Position numbers and translations under genes: made by a program. 64,000 bases of DNA, taken from assembly GCF_014697545.1 (NCBI RefSeq), contig NZ_JACJSA010000001.1, forward strand, positions 620,001-684,000, read 5' to 3'. This DNA is from Oscillatoria sp. FACHB-1407 (GTDB lineage: Bacteria > Cyanobacteriota > Cyanobacteriia > Elainellales > Elainellaceae). Below, one piece after another: positions 37,044 to 44,617 of this stretch; within the stretch, counting starts at the first letter, position 1, and the number at the start of each line of letters is the position of its first letter. Below the pieces are notes generated by a model that ran no database searches, had not been told where the DNA came from, and saw only the letters and a list, made by a program, of their open reading frames with translations.

Positions 37044-37493
37044 TCATTTAGAATTCACACTATCATCTTCAGATGAAGTTAGAGTCAGCAGTTGAACATT
37101 GAGAAACAGCACGAATTCTCCAACCGTTGACAGCGGGTAGTTCAACAGTGGGTCGCTGATATCGATGCCAAAAGAGTGCCAAAAATCTTCACAAAATGCC
37201 ATCTCCCAATCAGCCCAGCAAACCTCAAACCAGTGCAAGTCTTCAACCAGGCGATCGCTAGCAATGACACGGGCAAACTGAATCCCGGAGTAGTGTTGCA
37301 AGTGAGTGTAGGCAAAGGTTGCAACAGCAGGAGTCACTCCCATGGGTTGACAAAACGCCTGAAACCATTGCTCCTGGGTCATCGCTGGACGCTGACTCAA
37401 CGATTGGTTAACCAGTCGCCGTGCTACAAGGTCAGGACTCAGAATCCCGTAAGTCTGAACACTGTGAAAAAGATTCCTGAGCCTACGCCACAT
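37044..37493 (-). CDS. Hypothetical cyanobacterial protein, acyl-carrier-like C-terminal half
   Basis: 149 residues, not recognised with confidence. A helical N-terminus (MWRRLRNLFHSVQTYGILSP) leads to LSQRPAMTQEQWFQAF and a C-terminal part DWEMAFCEDFWHSFGIDISD...STVGEFVLFLN. The latter resembles the helix II-III region of acyl-carrier/DUF1493-like folds, but there is no DSL serine for phosphopantetheine. It is followed by an acidic tail. The neighbouring Asr1405-like gene on the same strand may be co-expressed. A predicted fold would decide the family. Confidence 0.65.
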   Translation of the reverse strand: MWRRLRNLFHSVQTYGILSPDLVARRLVNQSLSQRPAMTQEQWFQAFCQPMGVTPAVATFAYTHLQHYSGIQFARVIASDRLVEDLHWFEVCWADWEMAFCEDFWHSFGIDISDPLLNYPLSTVGEFVLFLNVQLLTLTSSEDDSVNSK

Positions 37494-37897
37494 AGTTTAG
37501 AAGCCTCATAGCAGCCTCACTGGTGAGACTTCCCCAGTATGCCCATCCTGTTGATTGGATATGCTTTCAAAAATTTAAAATTTTTCGTACATCAGGGATT
37601 ATCCAGCGATCGCCCGTGTCATGCGTCATGCTGACCATCCTGAATGGCTACAGCCATATACCTGCGTTGATACAACCGTCAATCACCTGAAGCAACGTGA
37701 ATTGAATATATAGCAGTACTTACTAAGGTTAGAACGGGGTGCAGGGGTGGAACCCCTTTCAAAACTTATTTTTTGCTGTACTAGGCTATAATAAGCAGCT
37801 TCCTTGCTGTACGGGTTTGGCAATGCCAACCCCCTCCAGAAAAATTGCACTTTATTAATCCATAATCCTAAGCCAGGTTCATTGTCACTGAAACCCT
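37494..37897. other. Intergenic region with inverted copy of the 33-bp repeat
   Basis: 404 bp between two minus-strand genes. It contains the 33-bp repeat at 37752-37784 (minus). No gene supported. Confidence 0.65.
37752..37784 (-). repeat. 33-bp dispersed repeat, copy 2
   Basis: The reverse complement reads CTAGTACAGCAAAAAATAAG then TTTTGAAAGGGGT, identical to 15701-15733. It is flanked by GGGGTGCAGGGGTGGAACC, a segment also echoed at copy 1. Confidence 0.85.
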
Positions 37898-39244
37898 TTA
37901 CCCCCGAATCAGGTGCTGGAGGGTATCGATAAACCCCGGATAGGAGACAGCAGCAGCTTCAGCCCGATTGATTGTCGTTGTGCCTTGAGCCGTCAGAGCG
38001 GCGATCGCCAGACTCATGGCAATGCGATGATCGGTAAAGCTATCTACCTCGGCTCCTCGAAGTTGGGTTCCGCCCGTGATTTCTAGACCATCCGGCAATT
38101 CCGTGATGTTGGCCCCCATCCGGTTGAGTTGAGTTGCCATCACGGCGAGGCGATCGCTCTCTTTAACTCGCAACTCAGCCGCATCACGAATCACCGTTGT
38201 GCCTTTGGCATGAGCAGCAGCGACTGCCAGAATAGGAATCTCGTCAATCAAGCGAGGAATCAACTCTCCAGCGATTGTGCAGGCTTTCAAGACACTGTGA
38301 CGTACCCGCACATCCGCAACGGGTTCCCCAGCCACCTCCCGCTGGTTTTCAAGCGTGATGTCTGCCTCCATCTGCATCAGCGCATCCAATACCCCGGTTC
38401 GTGTGGGGTTCACGCCGACATTTTGCACCACCAATTCAGACCCCGGAACGATCGCCCCTGCGACCAACCAGAATGCGGCTGAACTGATATCACCGGGAAC
38501 GATGACCGTCTGTCCTTGTAAGCGAGCCAGACCTGTCACCGTGGCACTGGTAGTTTCAGGATCAATGGCGATCGCGGCTCCAAACGCTTTTAACATGCGC
38601 TCACTGTGATCACGAGATAGAACGGGTTCTGTCACCGTTGTTTGCCCTTCAGTCATCAGTCCTGCCAACAAAATGCAAGATTTGACCTGAGCAGAGGCGA
38701 TCGGAGAGTGATAATGAATGGGCTTGAGCGATTGCCCTTGAACAGCAATTGGAGCGAATCCACCCTGGCGATGCCAAATTGCTGCTCCCATTTGTTGTAA
38801 AGGTTGAATCACACGGGACATGGGGCGCGATCGCAACGAGTCATCCCCTGTCACCGTGAAAAAACGTCCTGGATGAGATGCCAAAATCCCTAACATCAGC
38901 CGCATGGTCGTGCCTGAGTTCCCGGCGTTCAGCACATCGGCAGGTTCCTGGAGTTGCCCCAAACCAATTCCCTGGATTGTGACCAATTCCGTATTGAGGT
39001 CTGAAATTTGGGCACCCATTGCCCGAAAACATGCCGCTGTACTACGGGGATCTTCGCCCAACAACAGCCCTTGAATTTTAGTTTCACCCTCTGCCAGGGC
39101 ACCCAACATCAACGCCCGGTGAGAAATTGATTTATCACCCGGAATCTGCACCAACCCCTGTAGAGCTACCCCCGATGCAGGCGAGTGAATTTTTAGCAAA
39201 TCATGCTGTTTAGTTGTCTCCAGGACAATAGTACCGTTTGGCAT
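37898..39244 (-). CDS. aroA: 3-phosphoshikimate 1-carboxyvinyltransferase (EPSP synthase)
   Basis: 448-residue shikimate-pathway enzyme joining shikimate-3-phosphate and phosphoenolpyruvate. Motifs in order: [92 protein letters not shown] and [13 protein letters not shown]. Gly and Ala spacing in NAGNSGTT is the typical glyphosate-relevant region, with Gly present. The first 20 residues ([16 protein letters not shown]) are an N-terminal extension. Complete and ordinary. Confidence 0.97.
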   Translation of the reverse strand: MPNGTIVLETTKQHDLLKIHSPASGVALQGLVQIPGDKSISHRALMLGALAEGETKIQGLLLGEDPRSTAACFRAMGAQISDLNTELVTIQGIGLGQLQEPADVLNAGNSGTTMRLMLGILASHPGRFFTVTGDDSLRSRPMSRVIQPLQQMGAAIWHRQGGFAPIAVQGQSLKPIHYHSPIASAQVKSCILLAGLMTEGQTTVTEPVLSRDHSERMLKAFGAAIAIDPETTSATVTGLARLQGQTVIVPGDISSAAFWLVAGAIVPGSELVVQNVGVNPTRTGVLDALMQMEADITLENQREVAGEPVADVRVRHSVLKACTIAGELIPRLIDEIPILAVAAAHAKGTTVIRDAAELRVKESDRLAVMATQLNRMGANITELPDGLEITGGTQLRGAEVDSFTDHRIAMSLAIAALTAQGTTTINRAEAAAVSYPGFIDTLQHLIRG

Positions 39245-39304
39245 TGGGATACACTATGAATGCGGCGTTAAGTCATCCTACCGCATTCCCTCCCCCACAA
39301 ACCC

Positions 39305-39799
39305 ATGCTGACTCATCACTGCAAGCCTGTCTGCCTCTCTCTCATGGCGTTTGATATCCCTGTTTGGTCAGCGGTAGAAACGGCTGCAACGCTCTATCAA
39401 CGTGATAGCGATCGCTTCCATTTGTTGCTGACAGAGCCGTTGATTCAGGAATCGCCCCATCTCAGAGAAACGCCAGAACCATCCTCTGAAACTCCCCGAT
39501 TGCTATGGTTGGAATTTTCCCCCAATCGAGTGATTATGACCATGCAGGGAAACGGCAAGTTTAGCTATCGCCACATTTGGCAACGGGGCGTATACGGGAT
39601 CAGTCGCTATTGGCTGCAAGGCGATGATGCCATCGGCAGTGAGCAGATGCAGTTACAAAATTACACCCGCAGCCTTGACCTCAAAGGGGAATCTATGTCA
39701 GAGGGATTTTTACCCCATCATCTGCGCCTGGAATATGAGTTGTGGTCAGGTCGCGTGCGGTTTGGTCACTATGTCTTGAATTTAGATATTCATCATTAA
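39305..39799 (+). CDS. Hypothetical cyanobacterial protein
   Basis: 164 residues from ATG 39305. An in-frame ATG at 39344 (MAFDIPVWSAVETAATLYQ) is an alternative and lacks the odd Cys-rich leader. Beta-rich C-terminal half: PRLLWLEFSPNRVIMTMQG, HIWQRGVYGISRYWLQGDD, LRLEYELWSGRVRFGHYVL. No known motif, signal peptide or membrane span. Divergent from aroA (60-bp gap) and tail-to-tail with the sucD-like gene, overlapping it by four bases. Function not recognised. Confidence 0.7.
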   Translation: MLTHHCKPVCLSLMAFDIPVWSAVETAATLYQRDSDRFHLLLTEPLIQESPHLRETPEPSSETPRLLWLEFSPNRVIMTMQGNGKFSYRHIWQRGVYGISRYWLQGDDAIGSEQMQLQNYTRSLDLKGESMSEGFLPHHLRLEYELWSGRVRFGHYVLNLDIHH

Positions 39800-40689
39800 G
39801 CGATCGCCGAAGTTTGCAATGCCTGTTTGACCAAAGCTGGAATCTGTGAGGGGCGATCGGCAACTGGAACCTGCGCTTGAATAAAGGCAGCTATTTTGCT
39901 GTCAGCATCACCAATGCGCGTGTTCGAGAGTTGGAATCCAGCGATCGCCTCGGTGTAGCCCAAAAATTCTTTAGGGGCATTGCGCCCAGCAATGTAAGCA
40001 ATCACAGGCTTATCAATCGCTTCAGCAATGTATCGGGCTGCAACTTCTTCGCCATCTCCACCAACGCCACCTAACAAAACAATTACCTCGGTTTTGTCGT
40101 CTTCCTCCAGGATCTGGAGCCACTGTTGAAACGAAGAACCCACCACGCGATCGCCCCCGACTCCAACCGCGATGGATTGCCCAAACCCAGCACGGGTCAA
40201 CTCCAGAGCGACCTCGTGGGTCAGCGTGCCACTGCGACTGATCAGCCCTACGGAACCGGGCATATAGAAGTCGGTGGGATGGGTGCCCAACAAAATTTCT
40301 CCAGGAACGATGACTCCAGCGGAGTTTGGACCCACCACCAGGGTTTCAGTTGACTCAGCTTTACGAATCAGCCGCACCATATCCAACGGGGGCACACCTT
40401 CCGTCATCAGAATGATCTGACGAATCCCGGCTGCGATCGCCTCCAGGGCAGCATCCAAAACGGAGTAAGGGGGCACAAAAATAACGGTCGTATCCACCAT
40501 CCCCACCTGAAACAGGGCCTGTTCAACCATGTCAAATACGGGAATGCCTTGATGTTTTTCGCCACCATATCCCGGTGAGATACCCGCGACGATTTGAGTG
40601 CCATAGGCTTGCATCAACGGCGCGTAGGTTGCTCCGATGGGTTCGGTAATCCCCTGAATCAGTACTTTGCTGTCTGTGGTGAAATTCAT
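39796..40689 (-). CDS. sucD: Divergent succinyl-CoA ligase alpha subunit homologue without the phospho-histidine
   Basis: 297 residues with the full SucD layout: VLIQGITEPIGATYAPLMQAYG, GISPGYGGEKHQGIPVFD, GPNSAGVIVPGEILLG, VGLISRSGTLTHEVALELTR. In canonical SucD the phospho-His sits in GHAGAI after YIAGR.AP; here the same place reads YIAGRNAPKEFLGYTEAIAG, so His is Tyr and the loop is changed. GPNCPG is GPNSAG and the CoA loop GKxGTFH is EPIGATYA. A normal ADP/GDP-forming ligase mechanism is therefore doubtful. It pairs with the sucC-like gene 89 bp upstream. Confidence 0.85.
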   Translation of the reverse strand: MNFTTDSKVLIQGITEPIGATYAPLMQAYGTQIVAGISPGYGGEKHQGIPVFDMVEQALFQVGMVDTTVIFVPPYSVLDAALEAIAAGIRQIILMTEGVPPLDMVRLIRKAESTETLVVGPNSAGVIVPGEILLGTHPTDFYMPGSVGLISRSGTLTHEVALELTRAGFGQSIAVGVGGDRVVGSSFQQWLQILEEDDKTEVIVLLGGVGGDGEEVAARYIAEAIDKPVIAYIAGRNAPKEFLGYTEAIAGFQLSNTRIGDADSKIAAFIQAQVPVADRPSQIPALVKQALQTSAIA

Positions 40690-40711
40690 GAATAGCTTTA
40701 TGCAGTTGTAC

Positions 40712-40752
40712 GGGCTTGATGTGTGTATGGGCTTGATGTGTGTGGGCTTGAC
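40712..40752 (-). repeat. Short tandem repeat in the sucC-sucD spacer
   Basis: GGGCTTGATGTGTGTAT, GGGCTTGATGTGTGT, GGGCTTGAC on the + strand: two and a half units of 15-17 bp filling much of the 89-bp spacer. Confidence 0.75.
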
Positions 40753-40778
40753 TTACGTGCATTCGACTGATGTACAGG

Positions 40779-41930
40779 TCATGTGCGAGATTGACTCAGC
40801 AAAACGACCTGAGCGATCGCCTCATCCAAGCTTTGTACCAGTGGCACATCGACCGCTGCCAAAATTTCTCTAGCCTGTTCTAATTCCTTACCGACCAATC
40901 GCACGACCATAGGGGGTACAGAGTGACCATAAGCCCGTCGCTCCACGTAATTAGCAACCACAGTAGCAATTTGGCGACAGGAAATCGTGTTGGTAAGAAC
41001 ATTAATCAAAACAGCTTTGATGCCTCGACCTTGCAACATCAGCTCTAGTCCTTGTGCAACCCGCTCAGGCAGGCTACTTGCCAGCGCATTAAACTGAGAC
41101 TCATCCCCCACATTCAGGAGATTCGCTACTTTTCCACCAGCGGCTGTGACTAAATCGAGCGTCGCCAGGGCTAACCCCATCCCACTACAGAGAGTCGCGA
41201 TCACACCCTCCAGTTCTAACAGGTGTAAGCCCGACGAAGCGGCGATTGTGACGCGATTTTGGTGACCTATTGTTTTCGGTTGTAGGGCAGCGAGATCAGC
41301 ATGTCGCCCCAGGGCTGCATCGTTAACGATGATCTTGCCATCGAGTGCCATCAACTCACCCGCAGGGCTGACCGCCAGAGGATTGATCTCAACTAGATCC
41401 AGATCATTCTGGACAAACAGGCGATACATCTTTTCGAGAAGCTGACTCACCGATTCAATCAGTTGCCCCGTTAGCCCCATCTTGAGAGCCAGACGACGCG
41501 CATAAAAGAGCGAGAATTCCTGATCGACCACAACCTGCTGCATCTGTTGAATCACCGACTCCAGGTCAATGCCACCCACTTGCGAGCCTAACAACACAGG
41601 ACGACGGGTCGATTGGCTAATGGCGATCGCCAAATACAACTCTCGATCAGACTCATACTTCGCTTCTGCCAACAACACCTCTGGATATTGCCCCACAATT
41701 GGCAGGTTAAAAATGGCTTGAGCGGCTGCAACGGCATCAATCGTATTGGCAACAAAGCGAATTCCCCCTGCTTTGCCACGCCCTCCTGTATAGACCTGTG
41801 ACTTGAGAACGACGGGATAGGGAATTTTTAGCCCCTTTAAATCTTTGGGGTGATCAATGCGTTGAGAGGGCAACACCGGAATACCCATCTCATTGAACAA
41901 CTCTTTAGCTTGATACTCCAGTAGATCCAT
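40779..41930 (-). CDS. sucC: Divergent succinyl-CoA ligase beta subunit homologue
   Basis: 383 residues from ATG 41930 (MDLLEYQAKELFNEMGIPV), the family start; a GTG nine bases upstream is less likely. The ATP-grasp N-terminus is well kept: PVVLKSQVYTGGRGKAGGI, VEINPLAV, ALDGKIIVND. The C-terminal flavodoxin-like domain is altered: the usual NGAGLAM is CSGMGLAL, and the LVNIFGGIxRCD loop that meets the phospho-His of the alpha chain is LINVLTNTISCRQIA. This mirrors the loss in the alpha homologue. It lies 10 bp after the SDR gene and 89 bp before sucD, one operon. Confidence 0.87.
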   Translation of the reverse strand: MDLLEYQAKELFNEMGIPVLPSQRIDHPKDLKGLKIPYPVVLKSQVYTGGRGKAGGIRFVANTIDAVAAAQAIFNLPIVGQYPEVLLAEAKYESDRELYLAIAISQSTRRPVLLGSQVGGIDLESVIQQMQQVVVDQEFSLFYARRLALKMGLTGQLIESVSQLLEKMYRLFVQNDLDLVEINPLAVSPAGELMALDGKIIVNDAALGRHADLAALQPKTIGHQNRVTIAASSGLHLLELEGVIATLCSGMGLALATLDLVTAAGGKVANLLNVGDESQFNALASSLPERVAQGLELMLQGRGIKAVLINVLTNTISCRQIATVVANYVERRAYGHSVPPMVVRLVGKELEQAREILAAVDVPLVQSLDEAIAQVVLLSQSRT

Positions 41931-41940
41931 GACCTGCACC

Positions 41941-42846
41941 CTAGGCTTGTTTGTGGTACTTCCAGTCTTGCGCGACGCGATGAATTGCGTAGAACCGTTG
42001 CCAGAACAAATCGGTCATACGGGTGGGCAAGAGCTTGGTCATAAGGAAAATAAGGATATTACCACCAGTTGCCGCGATATAGCGAGGGTGGGGACGGCGA
42101 TCGCTCAATGCCCTGACAATCACCTCCGCCACCCGTTCAGACGACCAGGCTTGCCGATCAACCTGCTGTTGTAAGCCTTCAAGGTTCTCATAGGCAGCAC
42201 GATAGGGCGTATTGAGTGGGTCAACCTCCATGGCATCTACCCCTTGTTTGACCACATCAAAAAACTCTGTCCTCACAGGACCAGGCTCCACCACCACCAC
42301 CCGAATATTGAATGGAGCAAGCTCCATCCGCAGGGCATCGCTCAACCCCTCAAGGGCGAACTTAGAAGCACTATACAATCCTCCAAAGGGAAACGCCATC
42401 CGCCCCCCCAGGGAACTGATGTTAACGATGCGTCCGCCTCCCTGGGCACGCATCCCAGGAATCAGCGATTGAATCAGGGCGATCGCCCCAATCACATTCA
42501 CCGCAAACTGGTTTTGCACCCGATCCGTCGCAATTAGCTCTACAGCCCCCATCTGACCGTAACCTGCATTATTGACCAACGCATCCACTCGACCAAACCG
42601 CTCTAAAACGGCTTGAGATAGGGCTGTCACCTGCTCTGGTTGCGACATATCGGTTGGCACTGCCAACACATCTGCGCCGAATTGGCGACAGGCTTGTGCC
42701 ACTTCATCTAGTTTTTGAGTGTTGCGGGCGGCCAATGCCAGACGAATGCCAGAATAACGGTGAGCTAATAGTCGGGCGAGAGCCGCGCCAATTCCAGTAG
42801 AGGCACCTGTGATTAAGATGACCTGTTCAGTAAGAGGGTGAGACAT
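41941..42846 (-). CDS. Short-chain dehydrogenase/reductase
   Basis: 301-residue classical SDR. The NAD(P) motif TGASTGIGAALARLL, NNAG (LVNNAGYGQMG), catalytic Ser in VNISSLGG and YSASKFALEG (Tyr-x-x-x-Lys) are all present. An Arg after the second strand (AARNTQKLDEV) suggests NADPH preference. The C-terminal 50 residues (GGNILIFLMTKLLPTRMTDL) are hydrophobic and may contact membrane, as in DltE/YqjQ-like SDRs. First gene of the SDR-sucC-sucD operon. Substrate unknown. Confidence 0.92.
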   Translation of the reverse strand: MSHPLTEQVILITGASTGIGAALARLLAHRYSGIRLALAARNTQKLDEVAQACRQFGADVLAVPTDMSQPEQVTALSQAVLERFGRVDALVNNAGYGQMGAVELIATDRVQNQFAVNVIGAIALIQSLIPGMRAQGGGRIVNISSLGGRMAFPFGGLYSASKFALEGLSDALRMELAPFNIRVVVVEPGPVRTEFFDVVKQGVDAMEVDPLNTPYRAAYENLEGLQQQVDRQAWSSERVAEVIVRALSDRRPHPRYIAATGGNILIFLMTKLLPTRMTDLFWQRFYAIHRVAQDWKYHKQA

Positions 42847-42977
42847 TGTAAAGCGTTTTAGTAAAGCGAGAACAAAGACACAGAGTGACTTAGATAGCAG
42901 CTAAGCCACCCTAGAATCGCCTATAACAAAGCTGGCGAGCAGAAATCGGAACTTTAAATATATCGAGAATTTGCAAG

Positions 42978-43628
42978 ATGACATCTTATATCTACTTACA
43001 TGGGTTTGCATCTAGCCCAAGATCTGCAAAAGCTCGTGACCTGGGCGATCGCTTTCGCTCTCTGAGTATTCCCTTAGTCATTCCTGATCTCAACCAGGGT
43101 GACTTCTCCCATTTGACGATTACTCGCCAACTTCAGCAAGTGCAGGGTGACTTTCCACCCTCCCCCACACCCGTTACGCTGATTGGCTCCAGTCTGGGTG
43201 GCTTGACCGCTGCCTGGTTAGCTGAGAAAGATGTTCAGGTGCAGCGGCTTGTGTTGCTTGCCCCAGCCTTTAGTTTTTTAAGCTACTGGTTGCCCAAACT
43301 CAGTATTGAGCAGCTTGATCACTGGCAAACGGAGCAGTTTTTATCGGTATATCACTACGCTGAGGGGCGATCGCTGCCGTTACATTATGAATTCGTGCAA
43401 GATGCCATGCAATATCACGATGATGAATTGCAGCGTAGTATCCCCACGTTGATTCTTCACGGAAAGCAGGATGAGGTGATTCCTGTTCAAGCCAGCCGAG
43501 ACTATGCCCAGTCTCGCCCCTGGGTAAAGCTCATTGAACTGGACAGCGATCATGCTCTGGGCACGGTGAAGGACGAGATCTGGCAGGCAATTTGCGAGTT
43601 TTGTGAGCTGGATAACCCGAAGGAGTGA
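42978..43628 (+). CDS. YqiA-type alpha/beta-hydrolase esterase
   Basis: 216 residues. It begins SYIYLHGFASSPRSAKA and has the nucleophile elbow GSSLGG (Ser, residue about 71), an Asp in LHGKQDEVIPVQ and a His in DSDHALG, the complete triad. It resembles UPF0227/YqiA esterases. It is divergent from the SDR gene, and its last codons contain the ribosome site of the next gene, from which it is separated by two bases. Confidence 0.9.
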   Translation: MTSYIYLHGFASSPRSAKARDLGDRFRSLSIPLVIPDLNQGDFSHLTITRQLQQVQGDFPPSPTPVTLIGSSLGGLTAAWLAEKDVQVQRLVLLAPAFSFLSYWLPKLSIEQLDHWQTEQFLSVYHYAEGRSLPLHYEFVQDAMQYHDDELQRSIPTLILHGKQDEVIPVQASRDYAQSRPWVKLIELDSDHALGTVKDEIWQAICEFCELDNPKE

Positions 43629-43630
43629 GC

Positions 43631-44419
43631 ATGTTAGGAGCGATCGCCGGAGACATGATTGGCTCGGTATATGAGTTTGACAATTGCCGTCGCAAAGACT
43701 TTCCGCTCTTTAGCCCAGATAGCACTTTTACAGACGACTCGATTCTGACGGTTGCAGTTGCAGATGTTGTGCAGCAAGGGGGCGACTACGTCACTCAGTT
43801 CAAGCAATACTACCAACGCTATCCCAATCCGATGGGCAGCTACGGAGCCAGATTTATCCAGTGGGCAATCTCTGCTAACCCACAGCCTTACAACAGTTGG
43901 GGCAATGGCTCAGCCATGCGGGTCAGTCCCATCGGGTTTGCCTACTCTGACCTGGAAAGGGTATTGCAAGAAGCAAAACGCAGTGCCGCAGTCACCCACA
44001 ACCATGCAGAAGGCATCAAAGGGGCACAAGCCACAGCTGCGGCTATTTTTTTGGGACGAACCGGACACAGCAAAGCCGAGATTCGCTCGTATGTTGAGAC
44101 GACCTTTGGCTACGATTTAAGCCGGACACTCAATGACATTCGTCCGGTTTATGAGTTCAACGAGTCCTGTCAGGGAACCGTACCAGAGGCCATCATCGCC
44201 TTTCTAGAATCGACCGACTTTGAGGATGCCATTCGCAATGCTGTATCGCTGGGGGGAGACAGCGACACATTGACCTGCATCACCGGAGGCATCGCCGAGG
44301 CATTTTATGGAGGAGTACCAGAGGCGATCGCCCAAACGGTTTTGGAACGGCTTGATCCGCCTTTGCGTTACATCACTGAAACCTTTATGTCATTAATTAC
44401 ACTATCTGAGACAAACTAG
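43631..44419 (+). CDS. ADP-ribosylglycohydrolase family protein
   Basis: 262 residues from ATG 43631; AAGGAG at 43619-43624 supports this over GTG 43625. Begins LGAIAGDMIGSVYEF and carries the dinuclear metal ligands in FTDDSILTVAVAD and SLGGDSDTLTCITGGIAEAFYG, the two DraG/ARH signatures. Such enzymes remove ADP-ribose from arginine or other acceptors. True DraG reactivates NifH, but no DraT is seen and the gene is 40 kb from nifH, so a link to nitrogenase is only a possibility. Translationally coupled to the esterase gene. Confidence 0.92.
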   Translation: MLGAIAGDMIGSVYEFDNCRRKDFPLFSPDSTFTDDSILTVAVADVVQQGGDYVTQFKQYYQRYPNPMGSYGARFIQWAISANPQPYNSWGNGSAMRVSPIGFAYSDLERVLQEAKRSAAVTHNHAEGIKGAQATAAAIFLGRTGHSKAEIRSYVETTFGYDLSRTLNDIRPVYEFNESCQGTVPEAIIAFLESTDFEDAIRNAVSLGGDSDTLTCITGGIAEAFYGGVPEAIAQTVLERLDPPLRYITETFMSLITLSETN

Positions 44420-44617
44420 CCCCACATCTCCAACAAAACGACGTCTGGGTAGATATAGCAGTCTTATCTGATGTGTGAAAAAGGTAACGAAGAGAAAGAT
44501 GAGAAAAACCTGAGGATTTTCAGTAATTTTCTCAGAAAACTACCTTTAATTAATCACTTCATAATCTTTGCCTTCTAGACTAAGCCGTGTTGTTCAATTC
44601 CTCAAACCGATCCTGTC

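Noticed and set aside
43631-44419. ADP-ribosylglycohydrolase as a nitrogenase-reactivating DraG
   Set aside because: No DraT gene, far from nif genes, and the family is broad; left as a general ARH protein.
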